64,000 nucleotides of DNA from Ctena decussata (Eukaryota > Mollusca > Bivalvia > Lucinida > Lucinidae), in contig OZ022502.1 in NCBI GenBank assembly GCA_963989385.1, forward strand, positions 945,501 through 1,009,500, in the 5' to 3' direction. The notes under the pieces were generated by a model, which saw only the letters and a list, made by a program, of their open reading frames with translations, searched no databases and was not told the origin of the DNA. A program made the position numbers and the translations under genes. Position 1 is the stretch's first letter. Each line of letters starts with the position of its first letter. Positions 23,636-34,055 of the stretch are shown here, piece by piece.

Positions 23636-23800
23636 TGTAGCATTTGCTCAGCTGTCCTCGAAGTCAAGAAGGTCACCCATTCTGGTACTAACCGCTATCT
23701 CCTTTGCTTAATTTCTTGAAAGAGCCAACCACCCTACCTGAATCTCCATAAAGATGCTGCCAGCTTCTACAGCTAGGCTGTAAAAGTTGAAAACATATAT
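23636..23800 (-). mobile_element. LTR-like fragment, copy 3
   Basis: Collinear with 31730-31862 and 32019-32180. Shared words are 'tgtagc.tt' at the boundary, 'ggtcaccca', 'ggta..aa.cg..atct', 'tgcttaa.tt', 'gccataaa'/'tccataaag' and 'cttctacag'. It lacks a neighbouring primer-binding site, so it is either a solo LTR or a truncated piece. It ends close to the 3' end of element C at 23896. Confidence 0.55.
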
Positions 23801-23943
23801 GTACCACACTGATTTTTTTCTCTACATAAGTGGTGCCCATAAAAACTACCAGTCCCAATTCAAAATGTATCTTTTTTTCCCAACTGCAAGTTGAACAAGG
23901 CATCGCAGGCGATACAAATCCCCTCACACAAGACTACTTGCTC

Positions 23944-25040
23944 GAGATATTGTCATGCCCTACATTTGTGTGAAGTTATTTTAAAATCCATGGAGAAATG
24001 TAGGCGCTAGAGCGATGACAAAGTTTTTCTAAAAATAGCTACAGTGACCTTGGCCTTTTAAGTGCAGCATCCTGAAAGTCGAACTTGCTCGAGATATTGT
24101 CTTGCCCTACATTTGTGTGAAGTTATTTTAAAATCCATTGAGAAATATAGGCACTAGATCGCTGACAAAGTTTTTCTAAAAGTAGCCACAGTGACCTTGA
24201 CCTTGGGCGCAGCACCCTGAAAGTCGAACTTGCTCGAGATATTGTCATGCCCTACATTTGTGTCAAGTTATTTTAAAATCCGTTGAGAAATGTAGGCGCT
24301 AGAGCGATGACAAAGTTTTTCTAAAAATAGCCACAGTGACCTTGACCTTGAGCGCAGAACCCTTAAAGTCGAACTTGCTCGAGATAATGTCATGCCCTAC
24401 ATTTGCGTGAAGTAACTTCAAAATCCGTTGAGAAATGTAGGTGCTAGAGTGATGACAAAGTTTCTCTAAAAATAGCCACAGTGACCTTGGCCTTGGGCGA
24501 AGCACCCTGAAAGTCGAACTTGCTCGAGATATTGTCATGCCCTACATTTGTGTAAAGTTATTTCAAAATCCTTTGAGAAATGTAGGTGCTAGAGCGATGA
24601 CAAAGTTTTTCTAAAAATAGCCACAGTGACCCTGACCTTGGGCGCAGCACCCTGAAAGTGGAACTTGCTCGAGATATTGTCATGCCCTACATTTGTGTAA
24701 AGTTATTTCAAAATCCGTTGAGAAATGTAGGCGCTAGAGCGATGACAAAGTTTTTCTAAAAATAGCCACAGTGACCTTGACCTCGGGCGCAGCACCCTGA
24801 AAGTCAAACTTGCTTGAGATATTGTCATGCCCTACATTTGTGTGAAGTTATTTCAAAATCCATTGAGAAATGTAGGCGCTAGAGCGCTGACAAAGTTTTT
24901 CTAAAAATAGCCACAGTGACCTTGACCTTGGGCGCAGCACCCTAAAAGTCCAACTTGCTCGAGATATTGTCATGCCCTACACTTGTGTGAAGTTATTTCA
25001 AAATCCGTTGAGAAATGTAAGTGCTAGAGCGATGACAAAA
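23944..25040 (-). repeat. Regular 145-bp satellite array, 7.5 units
   Basis: Units begin with 'gagatattgtcatgccctac' at 23944, 24091, 24236, 24381, 24526, 24671, 24816 and 24961, so six of seven spacings are exactly 145 (the first is 147). Unit identity is high by eye (above 90 percent). Each unit contains 'gtgaccttgaccttgggcg' or a close variant, that is, tandem AGGTCA half-sites on the minus strand. Confidence 0.95.
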
Positions 25041-25045
25041 GGTGA

Positions 25046-25086
25046 ACATACGTACGTACGTACGTACTTACGTACGTACTTATGTA
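25046..25086. repeat. (ACGT)n microsatellite
   Basis: A self-complementary ACGT tetranucleotide run with a few T substitutions, placed between the satellite array and the terminal hairpin of element C. Corresponding positions in elements A, D and E hold GTCC, GTC and GTACGTCC runs. Confidence 0.9.
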
Positions 25087-25132
25087 TGGGACAAAACCTA
25101 TATCCCCTCACCACTTCGTGGTGTGAGGGGAT

Positions 25133-26079
25133 AAAAATTCCCAATTGCAGAAAAAATTGTTCTAGGGACCATCTTACAACATACATTTACTTGCTTGCTT
25201 AGGGAAATAGCAGATATATAGCAATAATTGAACGTAAATAGTAACTAAATACTATATATTCAGTATCATGTCCCCTATTCCACCACTTGAGACTTAATAA
25301 AAGGTTTCCAAAATTCCAAATTATAGGAAAATACGATACGCTTTTTCCCAATTCCTTGGGCACCAGCACCATTCCCAAAATAGTGAAAAAATCACTCTAC
25401 CAAACACATTTACACTATGTCCTGCTCTGGTAATGCACCTAATATCACAGTCCAATTCCTGCAGACTTCTGACATCAATACACTTAAGGGATCGGTCTAT
25501 CAATGGAACCCATAGTTCTACAATGAAGAACATAATTGGCCCCTATTCATATTTTTCGTTGTTATTGGACATCTTTTTTCTTTTAAGTTGGCTGTATTAC
25601 GTTCTACCGATGCCAAAATATCAAGCATAGCAAATCAATTACATGGGGTTACAATGGAGTTACACTGTTATGCTTACCACTGTGATTCAGCAATTACTAC
25701 CAGCATTCAGACTATTTATATTGTTCCGTTCACATCTGTATAGTCAGTGAAAACAAAGCACTCATCCAGAAGTTTCATTACTGCCATCCTGTTGATCCAG
25801 AAAGCACATGAGCGTTGAATTGTAGAGTAAGGTATAAGCAATCCCCATCGTAACCGTTGATTAGTCAATCCCCATTGTAACCGTTGATTAGTCAAACATA
25901 TTTAGTTATTATTGCCTGTTTTCTTTTTTCTATCTTTTTTGACAGCTCAATGCAACTTTCAATGAAAATGTGATATTTTTGGACTTTCGCTGTATCTGAA
26001 CGATACATATTTCTTTAGTTCATGAAATGAAAAAGAGAATTTCTTGAGAAAGTTATTTACTTTCATTTTTCAAAACTAC
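25133..26079. other. No supported feature
   Basis: AT-rich. A short direct repeat 'caatccccat(c/t)gtaaccgttg' near 25840-25890 occurs twice. No gene seen. Confidence 0.4.
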
Positions 26080-26149
26080 CGAGTCATAAGAAAATGCCCT
26101 GTCAGACAACTGCATAAAATTTACTGAAGACTCAGATCAGCCTGCACAT
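26080..26149. mobile_element. Foldback MITE M1 relic, left part
   Basis: 'gagtcataagaaaa' and 'gactcagatcagcctgc' correspond to the start and first inner arm of foldback MITE M1 (8517-8752). The element continues at 28483 after the inserted transposon: joining 26149 to 28483+4 restores the M1 order 'cagcctg..(g/a)catcc....agtct.at'. Confidence 0.6.
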
Positions 26150-28482
26150 GGGCATGTTAAAAAAAAATGTGACCAAAGTGTGACATTGGAGGTCAAAAAT
26201 AAACACTCTGCCATAGGTTTAATTTTTATTCCAGACTTATCTACAGTGCCTACAGTTTACAAATCTATATAAATTTTAATAATAGCATTACTAATAAAAA
26301 TTTCCTGACAATTTTTGTTAAGAGATTTACACCAAAAATCTGTTAAAATGACCAAATTTTATGAAAGCTTTGGAAGCTAAAATCATGATATATCACTTTA
26401 AGTTTCTATTATTTGATGCAGGGCACTTCCAAATTATGAAAATAAGTGCTGTTTTCTATCAGAAACCCCTGAGTGAAATAAAAACTTAAATTTTAACTTC
26501 ATTTTGATACACTTTTTTAGAAGTAGAGATTTAAAAACTTCCATATCTTCTCTTTACTTGGCTGTGCCTCAATAAAATGTGCATTGGGATGATGGCATAT
26601 GAATAGAGAACTAATCTAGAGAATGATTGTTGATATAAAAACATACTGGTAGTGGTGATGCTATGTCAAAAATGTGCTAAAAGTTTCAAGGAATGTGTTA
26701 CACTCCTGAGTATTATTTTAAAACCGCTGGAATTAGCATCACAAGAACTTAAATCATTGATTAAGTGCTCTATGCAATAAAGTAACACTGACTGCATGTT
26801 GTTAACATCATTTTTTCAAAATCTATTGGCCTTTTTAACAAGAAAACTTGGTCTGTTGCTCAGGAGTGTAACACTTTTCAGCCATGTTTGTTGGTACTGT
26901 AAAAAAAAGTTGAATATTCTGCCTTTAGATTTCATTATGATGTTGTCTTCACTATAAATGCAACTTGCACTCATTGCTATAGGCAAATCTAAAATCATAT
27001 CTTTCAACTGAGTGCTTGGGTGTGCCATAATATATTTGCTAATCGGCTGTCTAAATGCACACAAATCAAACAAATACTGAATTTAATTGATTTCTTCTTC
27101 ACTCTTTCTTTTGGAAATAGAACAGTTTTCTTTACCTGAATATCATTACCTGTTTACCAAAGACATTATAGAAATAAAGTTCCATACCAGTTTCAGAAGC
27201 TGATGGTCACATTATAAATCAGTAGAAAATGTCCCTTCCTAAAATATTATTACCCTCAAAATCTTATCAAAACAGATGGCACTGCATCAAAAAACATTTT
27301 CAGATGTTGGAAACATTATATTTGGCATGAATTAATCCAAATATGTTGATGTAGAGGAAGAAAAGGTGTCCAAAATGGCATTAAACTTAAAGTGCTCAGG
27401 AGTGTAACACCTTGCGCAATACACATCATAACAAAACCCAAATTAAATCACTTAATATCATTTATCTTATCATTTTTCACAAAACACTTGGTAGCCATGT
27501 AAGGATATTATTTGGAATGCCTCATAGTTATAGATATGAAGATAATGGAATCTCAAAATCTTCAACTTTTGGTCATTTTCATGGCAGTACAGCTTTATTT
27601 ACATTTAGAAGTTAAATTTATGTTCCAAAATTGCTTAAGGGGGGCTTGGTCTTCATGAATGTGCCTAATAAATGAAAATAACACTGCTTGTGGTAAAGAA
27701 ATAAGCTATTTTTGTCTTTTTACAAAAAAGTGTTACACTCCTGAGTGGCTTAAATCGTACGTATGAAGAAAATAAGAGCCAAGATGAAGACTGCCTGTGT
27801 ACCAATTACCATAATGGGTCAATGACTTTTCATACATGGCATGAGAGTTGACTAAATCTACCTCTGGAAAAAGTTATGGGGTTTTAAATGACAAATGTTA
27901 CACTCCTGAGTTCAAGGGGTACTTGAGAAGAAGTGGTTTACATTCTGAGATGGATGCTGGTACAGCAACTGGAAAATTTGCAATACAATATACCATCTTT
28001 ATTCAATGTTTCAGACCATGTTATAGAGATTAGAAGCATCAAATATAAAAATGACATCCATTTACATGAGAACCTCTTCTTTTTTGGTGCACCAGAAATT
28101 CAGCATAGTGCTGTTGAGTTTAGCCTTACTTATTTCACGGGTGATGATGAAAGGACATAAATCTTAAATTTACATGCAGCCCAAAGGACTTGAAAGTCAA
28201 ACAGATGGCTAACAGGTATGGTAACCAGCAGAGTTTTGTAAAAATGCAAGCAGAAAATTCAGTAGTCAAAAAAATGTCACACAAAAAGCGTTACACTCCT
28301 GAGTTTTTTGGCTATATTTTTGACCGTAACTTTTTTATTACTCAAACTATTTCAATGAATTTTGGCAGGTATCTTCAAGGCAACATAATACATCTTCAGC
28401 AGAAAAAATAATGTAATATTAAAGCCCTGTTTTCTTTAAAATGCTCTGAAATGCTTTGGTCACGTTTTTTTTTAACATGCCC
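26150..28482. mobile_element. 2.33-kb nonautonomous DNA transposon with six 16-bp motifs
   Basis: The left terminus reads GGGCATGTT-A9-TGTGACCAAAG, and the right terminus is its inverse with one difference (C for T after the A-run), giving 29-bp terminal inverted repeats. ACAT is duplicated at both outer ends. It lies inside a foldback MITE whose two halves rejoin across it. No ORF exceeds about 85 codons and no transposase motif is seen. Six copies of GTGTTACACTCCTGAG (four plus, two minus) are scattered inside. A 4-bp duplication occurs in several DNA transposon superfamilies (for example Sola, Academ, Ginger), so I do not assign one. Confidence 0.85.
26695..28303. repeat. Six dispersed copies of GTGTTACACTCCTGAG
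   Basis: Positions: 26695-26710 (+), 26859-26874 (-), 27395-27410 (-), 27730-27745 (+), 27896-27910 (+, first base changed), 28288-28303 (+, second base changed). Spacing is irregular (164 to 536). The surrounding sequence is not repeated, so these are not remnants of a tandem array. I found none elsewhere in the window by eye. In one frame the plus copies read (C/R)YTPE. Confidence 0.9.
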
Positions 28483-28590
28483 ACATCCATTAAGTCTAAT
28501 CGGCATGTTTTCCGTGAACATGGATCTATGGAGCCTGGGCAAAGAGACTGCATGCAGGTGCAGCAAGACTGAAGCTTTACTGGTTGCATT
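28483..28590. mobile_element. Foldback MITE M1 relic, right part
   Basis: Continuation of the M1 relic at 26080-26149 after the second ACAT. 'ccattaagtctaatcggcat' aligns with the M1 segment 'ccgcccagtctgatcagag'. Similarity fades further right, so this relic is old compared with the two full M1 copies. Confidence 0.45.
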
Positions 28591-29114
28591 GGTCAATATG
28601 CACGTTTTCATGTGACGCAGCCCAATGATTATATGATTGAGCTGGGGTGGAGGGGGTATGGTGGGCCCAGAAAAAAATGAAGAAACAAGTCTTCTGACTG
28701 ATTTTGATGCAACAGTAGGGCGGTGCATCAATGTCGATATGACATTGTTTAGAATTTGATGTCGTGTGCATAGATAGAGGAGGCGAGAATAGATGAGAAA
28801 AGAAAATGACACACAGACGCACATGTACACAAACTTTTTTTCCATTGTAACAGTATGACGGCTAGCCCAGAATACATACGACCTAGTTGCAAAAATAAAT
28901 CCGTATTTTACATTCACCTGGTATGTGTCGTCATCAAATTGGTTTCCCAATATTCCATTCCGAATTTCGGATCACTTTAGCACTTGTTAAGTACCTGCAA
29001 CGGGCTGTTGCCAACGAATATAAAAAAAGTGAGATTTAGAAAGGTTTTTAGAACTTTTTGTCAGTCAAATGATGGTGGTTAACACATTTTTGTATGACTT
29101 TTTAAATGCTGTCA
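28591..29114. other. No supported feature
   Basis: Includes most of the longest open frame of the window (184 codons, minus, 28396-28950). That frame crosses the transposon end and the MITE relic, contains low-complexity patches and has no domain I recognise, so I treat it as chance. Confidence 0.5.
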
Positions 29115-29332
29115 CAGTGCTGGAAACGGCCAGTGGCCCAGTGGCCAAATGTGCCTAAATTTTATCTGGGGCCACCAAAAATCTTCAAATCATGAACTTC
29201 AGTGGCCCAAATTTACCTGTCTGGCAATAATAAATGCATCGGATATTTAGCTAGTGGCTAATTTGGGCCACTGAAAATGTGGCCTGCTGAATTTTTGGGC
29301 CACCACATTAATCTTGGGAGTGTCCAGCACTG
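29115..29332. mobile_element. hAT-like MITE
   Basis: A 218-base element with inverted termini CAGTGCTGGA...TCCAGCACTG, the usual CAGNG-type hAT end. Flanks 'gctgtcac' and 'gctgtcag' agree at 7 of 8 positions if the element is counted from AGTGCTGG, consistent with the 8-bp duplication typical of hAT. The interior repeats 'agtggccca' words and has no ORF. Confidence 0.75.
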
Positions 29333-29429
29333 CTGTCAGTGTTTAGTAATTTCCTTGGTCATCACAGGAAAACCAAGTTTAAGCCGCTTGGATTCACGGT
29401 CGGCATTTGGTTTACCACGTCCATTTTTA

Positions 29430-29600
29430 GCGGAAAGTGAGCGAGTGAACTCGGATTTAACGTCCCACCAACAGGGTCATATGGAGACTGGACCTTGGTT
29501 TAAAGTCTCATCCGAAAGACAAGAGAAGCAGGGGATCAATTTGTTGGCCCCTATATTGGTAGTCTGGCGTGTTATCCACTACACTACAGTCGCTCCTTTT
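29430..29600 (-). mobile_element. tRNA-derived SINE, reverse orientation
   Basis: On the minus strand a tRNA-like head (29596 to 29531) has an A-box-like GTAGTGTAGTGGATAAC and a B-box-like segment before GATCCCC. It is followed by a body containing 'ctttcggatgagactttaaa', 'ccaaggtcc' and 'gggacgttaaat'. That body resembles a central domain shared by SINEs in several animal phyla; I recall the motif but cannot name the superfamily with confidence. The copy is partly decayed. Confidence 0.6.
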
Positions 29601-30975
29601 AGCGAAGAGACGGCGATGTGGCAGCCATAATAATAAATGCTCGACACTGATTTTAAGGGACTGGGGAACCCAAACTTTGCAGGGCGTGAAAACTAGTGAC
29701 AATGGCAAATTTCCCTGATTTTCAACGATTGGCGTTGTTTTGTCACAGCGCGTATGTAGAATAGCTGGATTTTACCTTTCTTTGTGGCTCTGGGCACTGG
29801 AAGGCCCAACATCGAAGGCTGATACGGATAGAAACTATTCAGCAGCAACATGTGTTCAACTTCAGGTCAACATTTTTCTGTTTCTATTTGCACTGTCATC
29901 GTTACAGGACTAGTTGCACCCTCTTTTCAAGGTTCACCGCATATCAGAAAATACCAGGTTTATCGGGTTAGTGATTTTAATTTTACCAGAGACCATTCGC
30001 TTGGAAAGAGCAGGGGTAGTCTAGTACCATGTTATAAATGTAATGACAGTGATGCACACTTAGAAACTCAAGCGCCAGTGGGTTGCCACTGTTAATTTTA
30101 ACAGAACTTTGATTCTTTTTCTCTCTTTTCGAGAGACCAATGCATTGCGTTTCTTTTTTCACCGTCTATTTTGCTGTACCTTGCTCTTTAGCCAGGTTGT
30201 GACCATTGTGGAACGGAGAGCTGCAATATGGCATGAGCCATGACACGGACCGCTTGTGCGCGAAATGTCATGATGTTGTGATGATTGAGGTTTCCAGACT
30301 CTCAATAAACCACTGAATTGGCCTAGTTGTGTCATGATATTGGTCGATTTGGTGGCCGTTTCAAGTCTTGAACGTGGGCATATAATATTATACAGGTTTA
30401 TACCTTGATTCCGAGGCGGTTTGTTGGTTGGTTTCAAAATAAAACTTTCTGCCGCCTTGTTTACAATTCACGCCAGCGACTTCTTGAGAGGGCTCTGATT
30501 GGCTGTATCACTCATGTGACAATCAGCGTTCGCAAATGACAGACTGCATCGCGAGTTATTGCGAGCTAAAAGCATATCCCAAATGTTTAAATGTAAACCA
30601 GTCGTTAAATCCTGTGGAGAAGAAACTGGTTCCCTATTTTTGCACTAATTTCAATTGCACGACTGCAAAACTCAGAACCCAGTAAGGTGGTCGTCGCAAA
30701 TTCGATTCCATAGATTTATACTTTATGGTATTTGCGATACCCAGATACGAGCTCTGCTCGATGGCTGCTTCGCAGCCATCTCGCAGTGCTCGTTATAAAA
30801 GTGTACCTTATTTTGGTATCTCAGAGTTTCACAAACTCATGCATTCCTACTAAGTTATATCTGGTTTAATTAGCTTTTCTAATTCAATTTCACGCCTTAT
30901 AATCTTGTATGAAAATACATGCTGCTAATTCGGATGACAATGAAACATTTTTGGCAGCCAGGGTAATGTTATTCA
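29601..30975. other. No supported gene; one short hairpin
   Basis: Holds a 9-bp perfect hairpin GATGGCTGC-ttc-GCAGCCATC (about 30760-30780) flanked by 'gagctctgctc' and 'ctcgcagtgctcg', probably the middle of a small foldback repeat. Frames at 29850 and 30159 have no recognisable motif. Confidence 0.4.
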
Positions 30976-30979
30976 GTAC

Positions 30980-31310
30980 TTGCAATAGCGTTTGTTTTAT
31001 GTTCGGTGCTGTTTAATTTATTGTTTTTTTTTTTCAATTTAACCCTTCCAAAATAATAATAGAAAATAGGTAAAAATAGTAGTTAAATGTTTTAGTCTGT
31101 TGTAATCCTTCTGTTGGTCTAAATTATTTAGTTCAACAAAGATAGCTGAGTTGCCACCTATTTGGGAAAGAGCTGCTGACTCGGCTTATCACTTGTAATT
31201 TATTGTTTGTTAAGATGTCTGTGGCAATCTTTCCCTTTGATGTTGGGGATAGGGTTTGGGATCTGATTCAGTCAGTTCCTGAAGTGTAGTTACTCTGTAA
31301 ATTTTCTAGC
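30980..31310 (-). repeat. R1-family repeat, subfamily 2, no tail
   Basis: The reverse complement closely matches 38598-38925 and 58515-58845: 'ggaactgactgaatcagatc', 'gggaaagattg', 'acaagtgataagccgagt', 'agctctttcccaaataggtg', 'caactcagctatctttgttg', 'aacagcaccgaacataaaac'. The tail module is missing. Confidence 0.8.
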
Positions 31311-31729
31311 CTACTACAACATTAATCAGCAGATAAAGGTCATGTTTTCTTGTGTATTCAATATAATACTGATTTGTTGAACTATACATGGCTGTTTATT
31401 TTTACTCTTAGGTCCGATTTCACGTTTTCTTAAAACACTGACTAACTTTGAGTTATCGAATATTTTTACCTTTACCATAATGCAAAACTAGTGCTTTAAA
31501 CATGTTTTAAGGCGAGCGACGTGAAATTGGAACTAAGAGGCTATATGGCCTATTACTCATTTAATACTAGTGGCTAAAAACAAATCCAAACAGAACACTT
31601 TGAAAGCCCCTGAGACATGCTGCAGTAATTTTTTCAAAACATCTTTCCAGGATGACAAGAAAGCACCATTATATTTATTGGATAGGGCTATATGTAGATC
31701 AAAGTTTAATTCAAGAAATGTTATGATAT

Positions 31730-31862
31730 TGTAGCGTTTGCCGGGTCATCCACCATATCATGCAACCGGTCACCCATTGAGGTATTAACCACAATCTCAT
31801 TGCTTAACTTTGTGAAAAAGCCGCCCACTCAACCCGCATAGCCATAAAGGCCGGCTTCTACA
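31730..31862 (-). mobile_element. LTR-like repeat, downstream copy
   Basis: Bounded by TGTAG and CTACA as read on this strand. Aligned with 32019-32160 over about 130 bases ('gccgggtcatccacca', 'ggtcaccca', 'tgcttaactttgtgaaa', 'gccataaa'). Next to it on the internal side is a polypyrimidine tract (31871-31887), which on the minus strand is purine-only, as expected for a polypurine tract before a 3' LTR. It lacks the part that includes a TATA-like box in the other copy. Confidence 0.6.
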
Positions 31863-32018
31863 GTTATATTTCTCCCCCTCTTCCCTTGACCTCGGCCTGA
31901 GCTCACATAGCAGAACCAAGGGCGGACCCTATGTAACGCAACATGGGACAACTTTTCCTGCAAGCCTTAGTCCGGAGATGATGGTCATGTCATCACCCAT
32001 CCCACCGCTGCCACCAAA
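31863..32018 (-). mobile_element. Short internal region with tRNA-Leu primer-binding site
   Basis: Positions 31999-32016 read ATCCCACCGCTGCCACCA, the expected 3' end (with CCA) of a common animal tRNA-Leu. On the minus strand this is an 18-base primer-binding site starting TGG two bases after the LTR end. Only about 155 bases separate the two LTR-like repeats, with no coding content. It is either a TRIM-like miniature element or an internal deletion of a larger LTR retrotransposon. Confidence 0.65.
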
Positions 32019-32190
32019 TGTAGCGTTAACCGGGTCGTCCACCAAGTCAGGCAACGGTCACCCAACCAGGTACCAATCGCGATCTCCGTTGCTTAACTTC
32101 GTGAAACAATCACCCACTCTACCCGCGTCGCCATAAAAGCCGCCTTCCTGAACAAGGCTGTAGAAGTGTTTATATACCTAAACCCGTTTC
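32019..32190 (-). mobile_element. LTR-like repeat, 5' copy with TATA-like box
   Basis: Adjacent to the primer-binding site. Continues past the end of the 31730 copy into 'ggctgtagaagtgtttatat', which also has a counterpart in the 23636 copy. On the minus strand it contains TATATAAA (32176 to 32169), a plausible U3 promoter box about 20-30 bases before the part shared by all copies. The outer end is not defined; no target duplication is visible. Confidence 0.6.
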
Positions 32191-33720
32191 AAAATGATCG
32201 ATAAGATAATGTTCAGAATCCGAAACTTACGACCTGATAAGAGCTAAATTTAATGCACAGAAGAAACAGATATGTACATGTCGTTAGTGTAAGTTCAAAT
32301 TTCAGTTGTCACATGAACACTATCTACGGTAGTTTCAAGAGTGGCACAACTACTCCTTGTGCTTAACCGATGTGATAAAATTCGATCAGACACTGAAAAC
32401 CTCAACACTGGGATCTGCAGAATCATTGTGGTGTAGGTTTACGATGAACATTATGGTATCGGTATCAAACTCCACCTAAAGCATAGCATGAAAGTAAACG
32501 GCATATCATGTAATACAGTGAAGATGTTGCAGCGTTACGACTCTGCTGGAATAAGCACTTCTAATATCAATTTGACATAGGCTATATTATGAAGTAAATC
32601 GGGTTATTTCATTAATTACCGTCAGAATGTTTGTCATTCATTGACCATATGATCGATAGTGTACAGAGAAGTTTAGTACCACATGTACAGAGACGTTTAG
32701 TACCACATGTTTGAGATTTACCAAGCGTTCGTACAATAAAAAGACTTTAATTGAGACCCCTAACAGTTGTTTGATACTGAGGGTTCTAAGGCTGGTTGTT
32801 CTGCTGATGTTTGATTCTTATAGTTTTCCTGAAAACATGTCTGAAAGCAGACGTCTAATCCTCGCTCGATTCGAAACTGAACATGCACATTCGAAATATT
32901 TAAATGTACAGTGAAGCTTTCTTGTGTACAAAGAGTTTCACAAGAAGCGACTAAGTTTAGTTTTCATGCTAATCTAAAGAAAAAGAGCTTTACTATTTTA
33001 TGTTGTTTCAAGTTATGAAACAGACTGAATAACGTTAGGCAAATGAACAAAGATGTGACTGTTTGCTTTACATATATTTGCATAATATTTGCTTTGTCTG
33101 CTGTTTGCAACGTAACAAAGATAAAAATAGAGTGAACTCAAAAGTTTAAATGTAGGCGCTTTTTCTGTCTGGTGCTTGACATTTCTTAATGAAACAAAAT
33201 TAGGAAATGCATATAGTTCTGCCAATAAAACTAAAGATGTCCTAGGTCCTCCAGCCTATCCAGGCCCCTCTACTACTATCTCGCATTGTACCACAATTAC
33301 TCATTATCTCGTTTAACTATCTTAAAGATTTTCAAACATTCGTTCAAAAATAACACAAAATGTTTTTTTCATATTGATGCCCCTAAGCATTTAGTTCAAT
33401 AAATTAAACCAGTATCCTGCTAAAAAGAATAACATTTTCTCATTACGAATAGATGGTTATCAACCGAAAAGGACGACAAGCACAGAAATGTTACTCAAAA
33501 GAATTAGTTTACAGTAACTGTTCACTAAAATGTTTTGTCTGCTTAAATCGTTTGCAAACAAAGTTAGATTTCTGATTTATTTTCATACTAGAATTACTGT
33601 ACTTGTCAAGTATATTATCTAAACTTTTCGAAAGTATTAACACGTGTTCATAGAAACCGAACTAAGCCAATCTTATATCATTATTCTAATTGAAGATTAC
33701 TGCGCATGAACACGGACATC
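32191..33720. other. No supported feature
   Basis: A 'gtttagtaccacatgt' direct repeat (32669-32709) with about 27-bp period occurs twice. Otherwise unassigned; frames of 67-70 codons carry no motif. Confidence 0.4.
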
Positions 33721-33789
33721 AGTGCAATATCGAAATAATGATTATTTTTCTTTGTGCAAATGTGTCCCAAGAACTTTTCATTTCATACA

Positions 33790-34055
33790 GCTCATTACTT
33801 TCTGGGTTGGTCGTGGTCGAGCGATGGTATCGGGTAACTTAAAGTGCCGGGGCGTTCTGCTAACTTCAATGATAGAGCGGCAAAGGCCTACTGTGCTTGC
33901 AAAAGGTGCAGATGATGTGGATTGTTTGGATATTTTTCACTCGCCTATCACATGTCTTTTCTTTCTCCCTTTCTCTGTAAGACGGCTCAATATTTTCGTA
34001 GAGCGTAATACTGTCTCAGAGAACCGTTAAACCCAACCAAACAACTAAATTCAAG
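33790..34055 (+). pseudogene. Fragment of a bivalve dispersed repeat with ORF-like segment
   Basis: The frame reads 'WVGRGRAMVSGNLKCRGVLL', then 'RQRPTVLAKGADDVDCLDIF', and in another frame the close is 'LNPTKQ'-like. I recall very similar peptides recurring in bivalve gene predictions, where they come from an interspersed repeat and not a known protein. The copy here has shifted frame by its end. The assignment rests on memory and is not checked. Confidence 0.4.

Larger units (their letters stand above)
23896..25132 (-). mobile_element. Helentron/HINE-like element C with 145-bp array
   Basis: Minus orientation. The 5' end at 25132 is ATCCCCTCACAC within a hairpin (CTCACCAC...GTGGTGTGAG). 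The exact 12-base partner is at 23918-23929, just inside a hairpin ATCGC-ct-GCGAT (23902-23913) and a terminal CCTTG word at 23896. The internal order is hairpin, (ACGT)n microsatellite, then a satellite array. It has no ORF with transposase features. The asymmetric inverted repeats and one-sided hairpin match the Helentron pattern. Confidence 0.75.

Noticed and set aside
23944..25040. Regular repeats considered as a CRISPR array
   Set aside because: The whole 145-bp unit repeats with no unique spacers, and it lies inside a eukaryotic mobile element with defined ends.
28396..28950. Longest open frame of the window (184 codons, minus strand)
   Set aside because: It crosses the end of the 26150-28482 transposon and a MITE relic, has patches of low complexity and no recognisable domain. 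A composite of three unrelated segments is not a gene.
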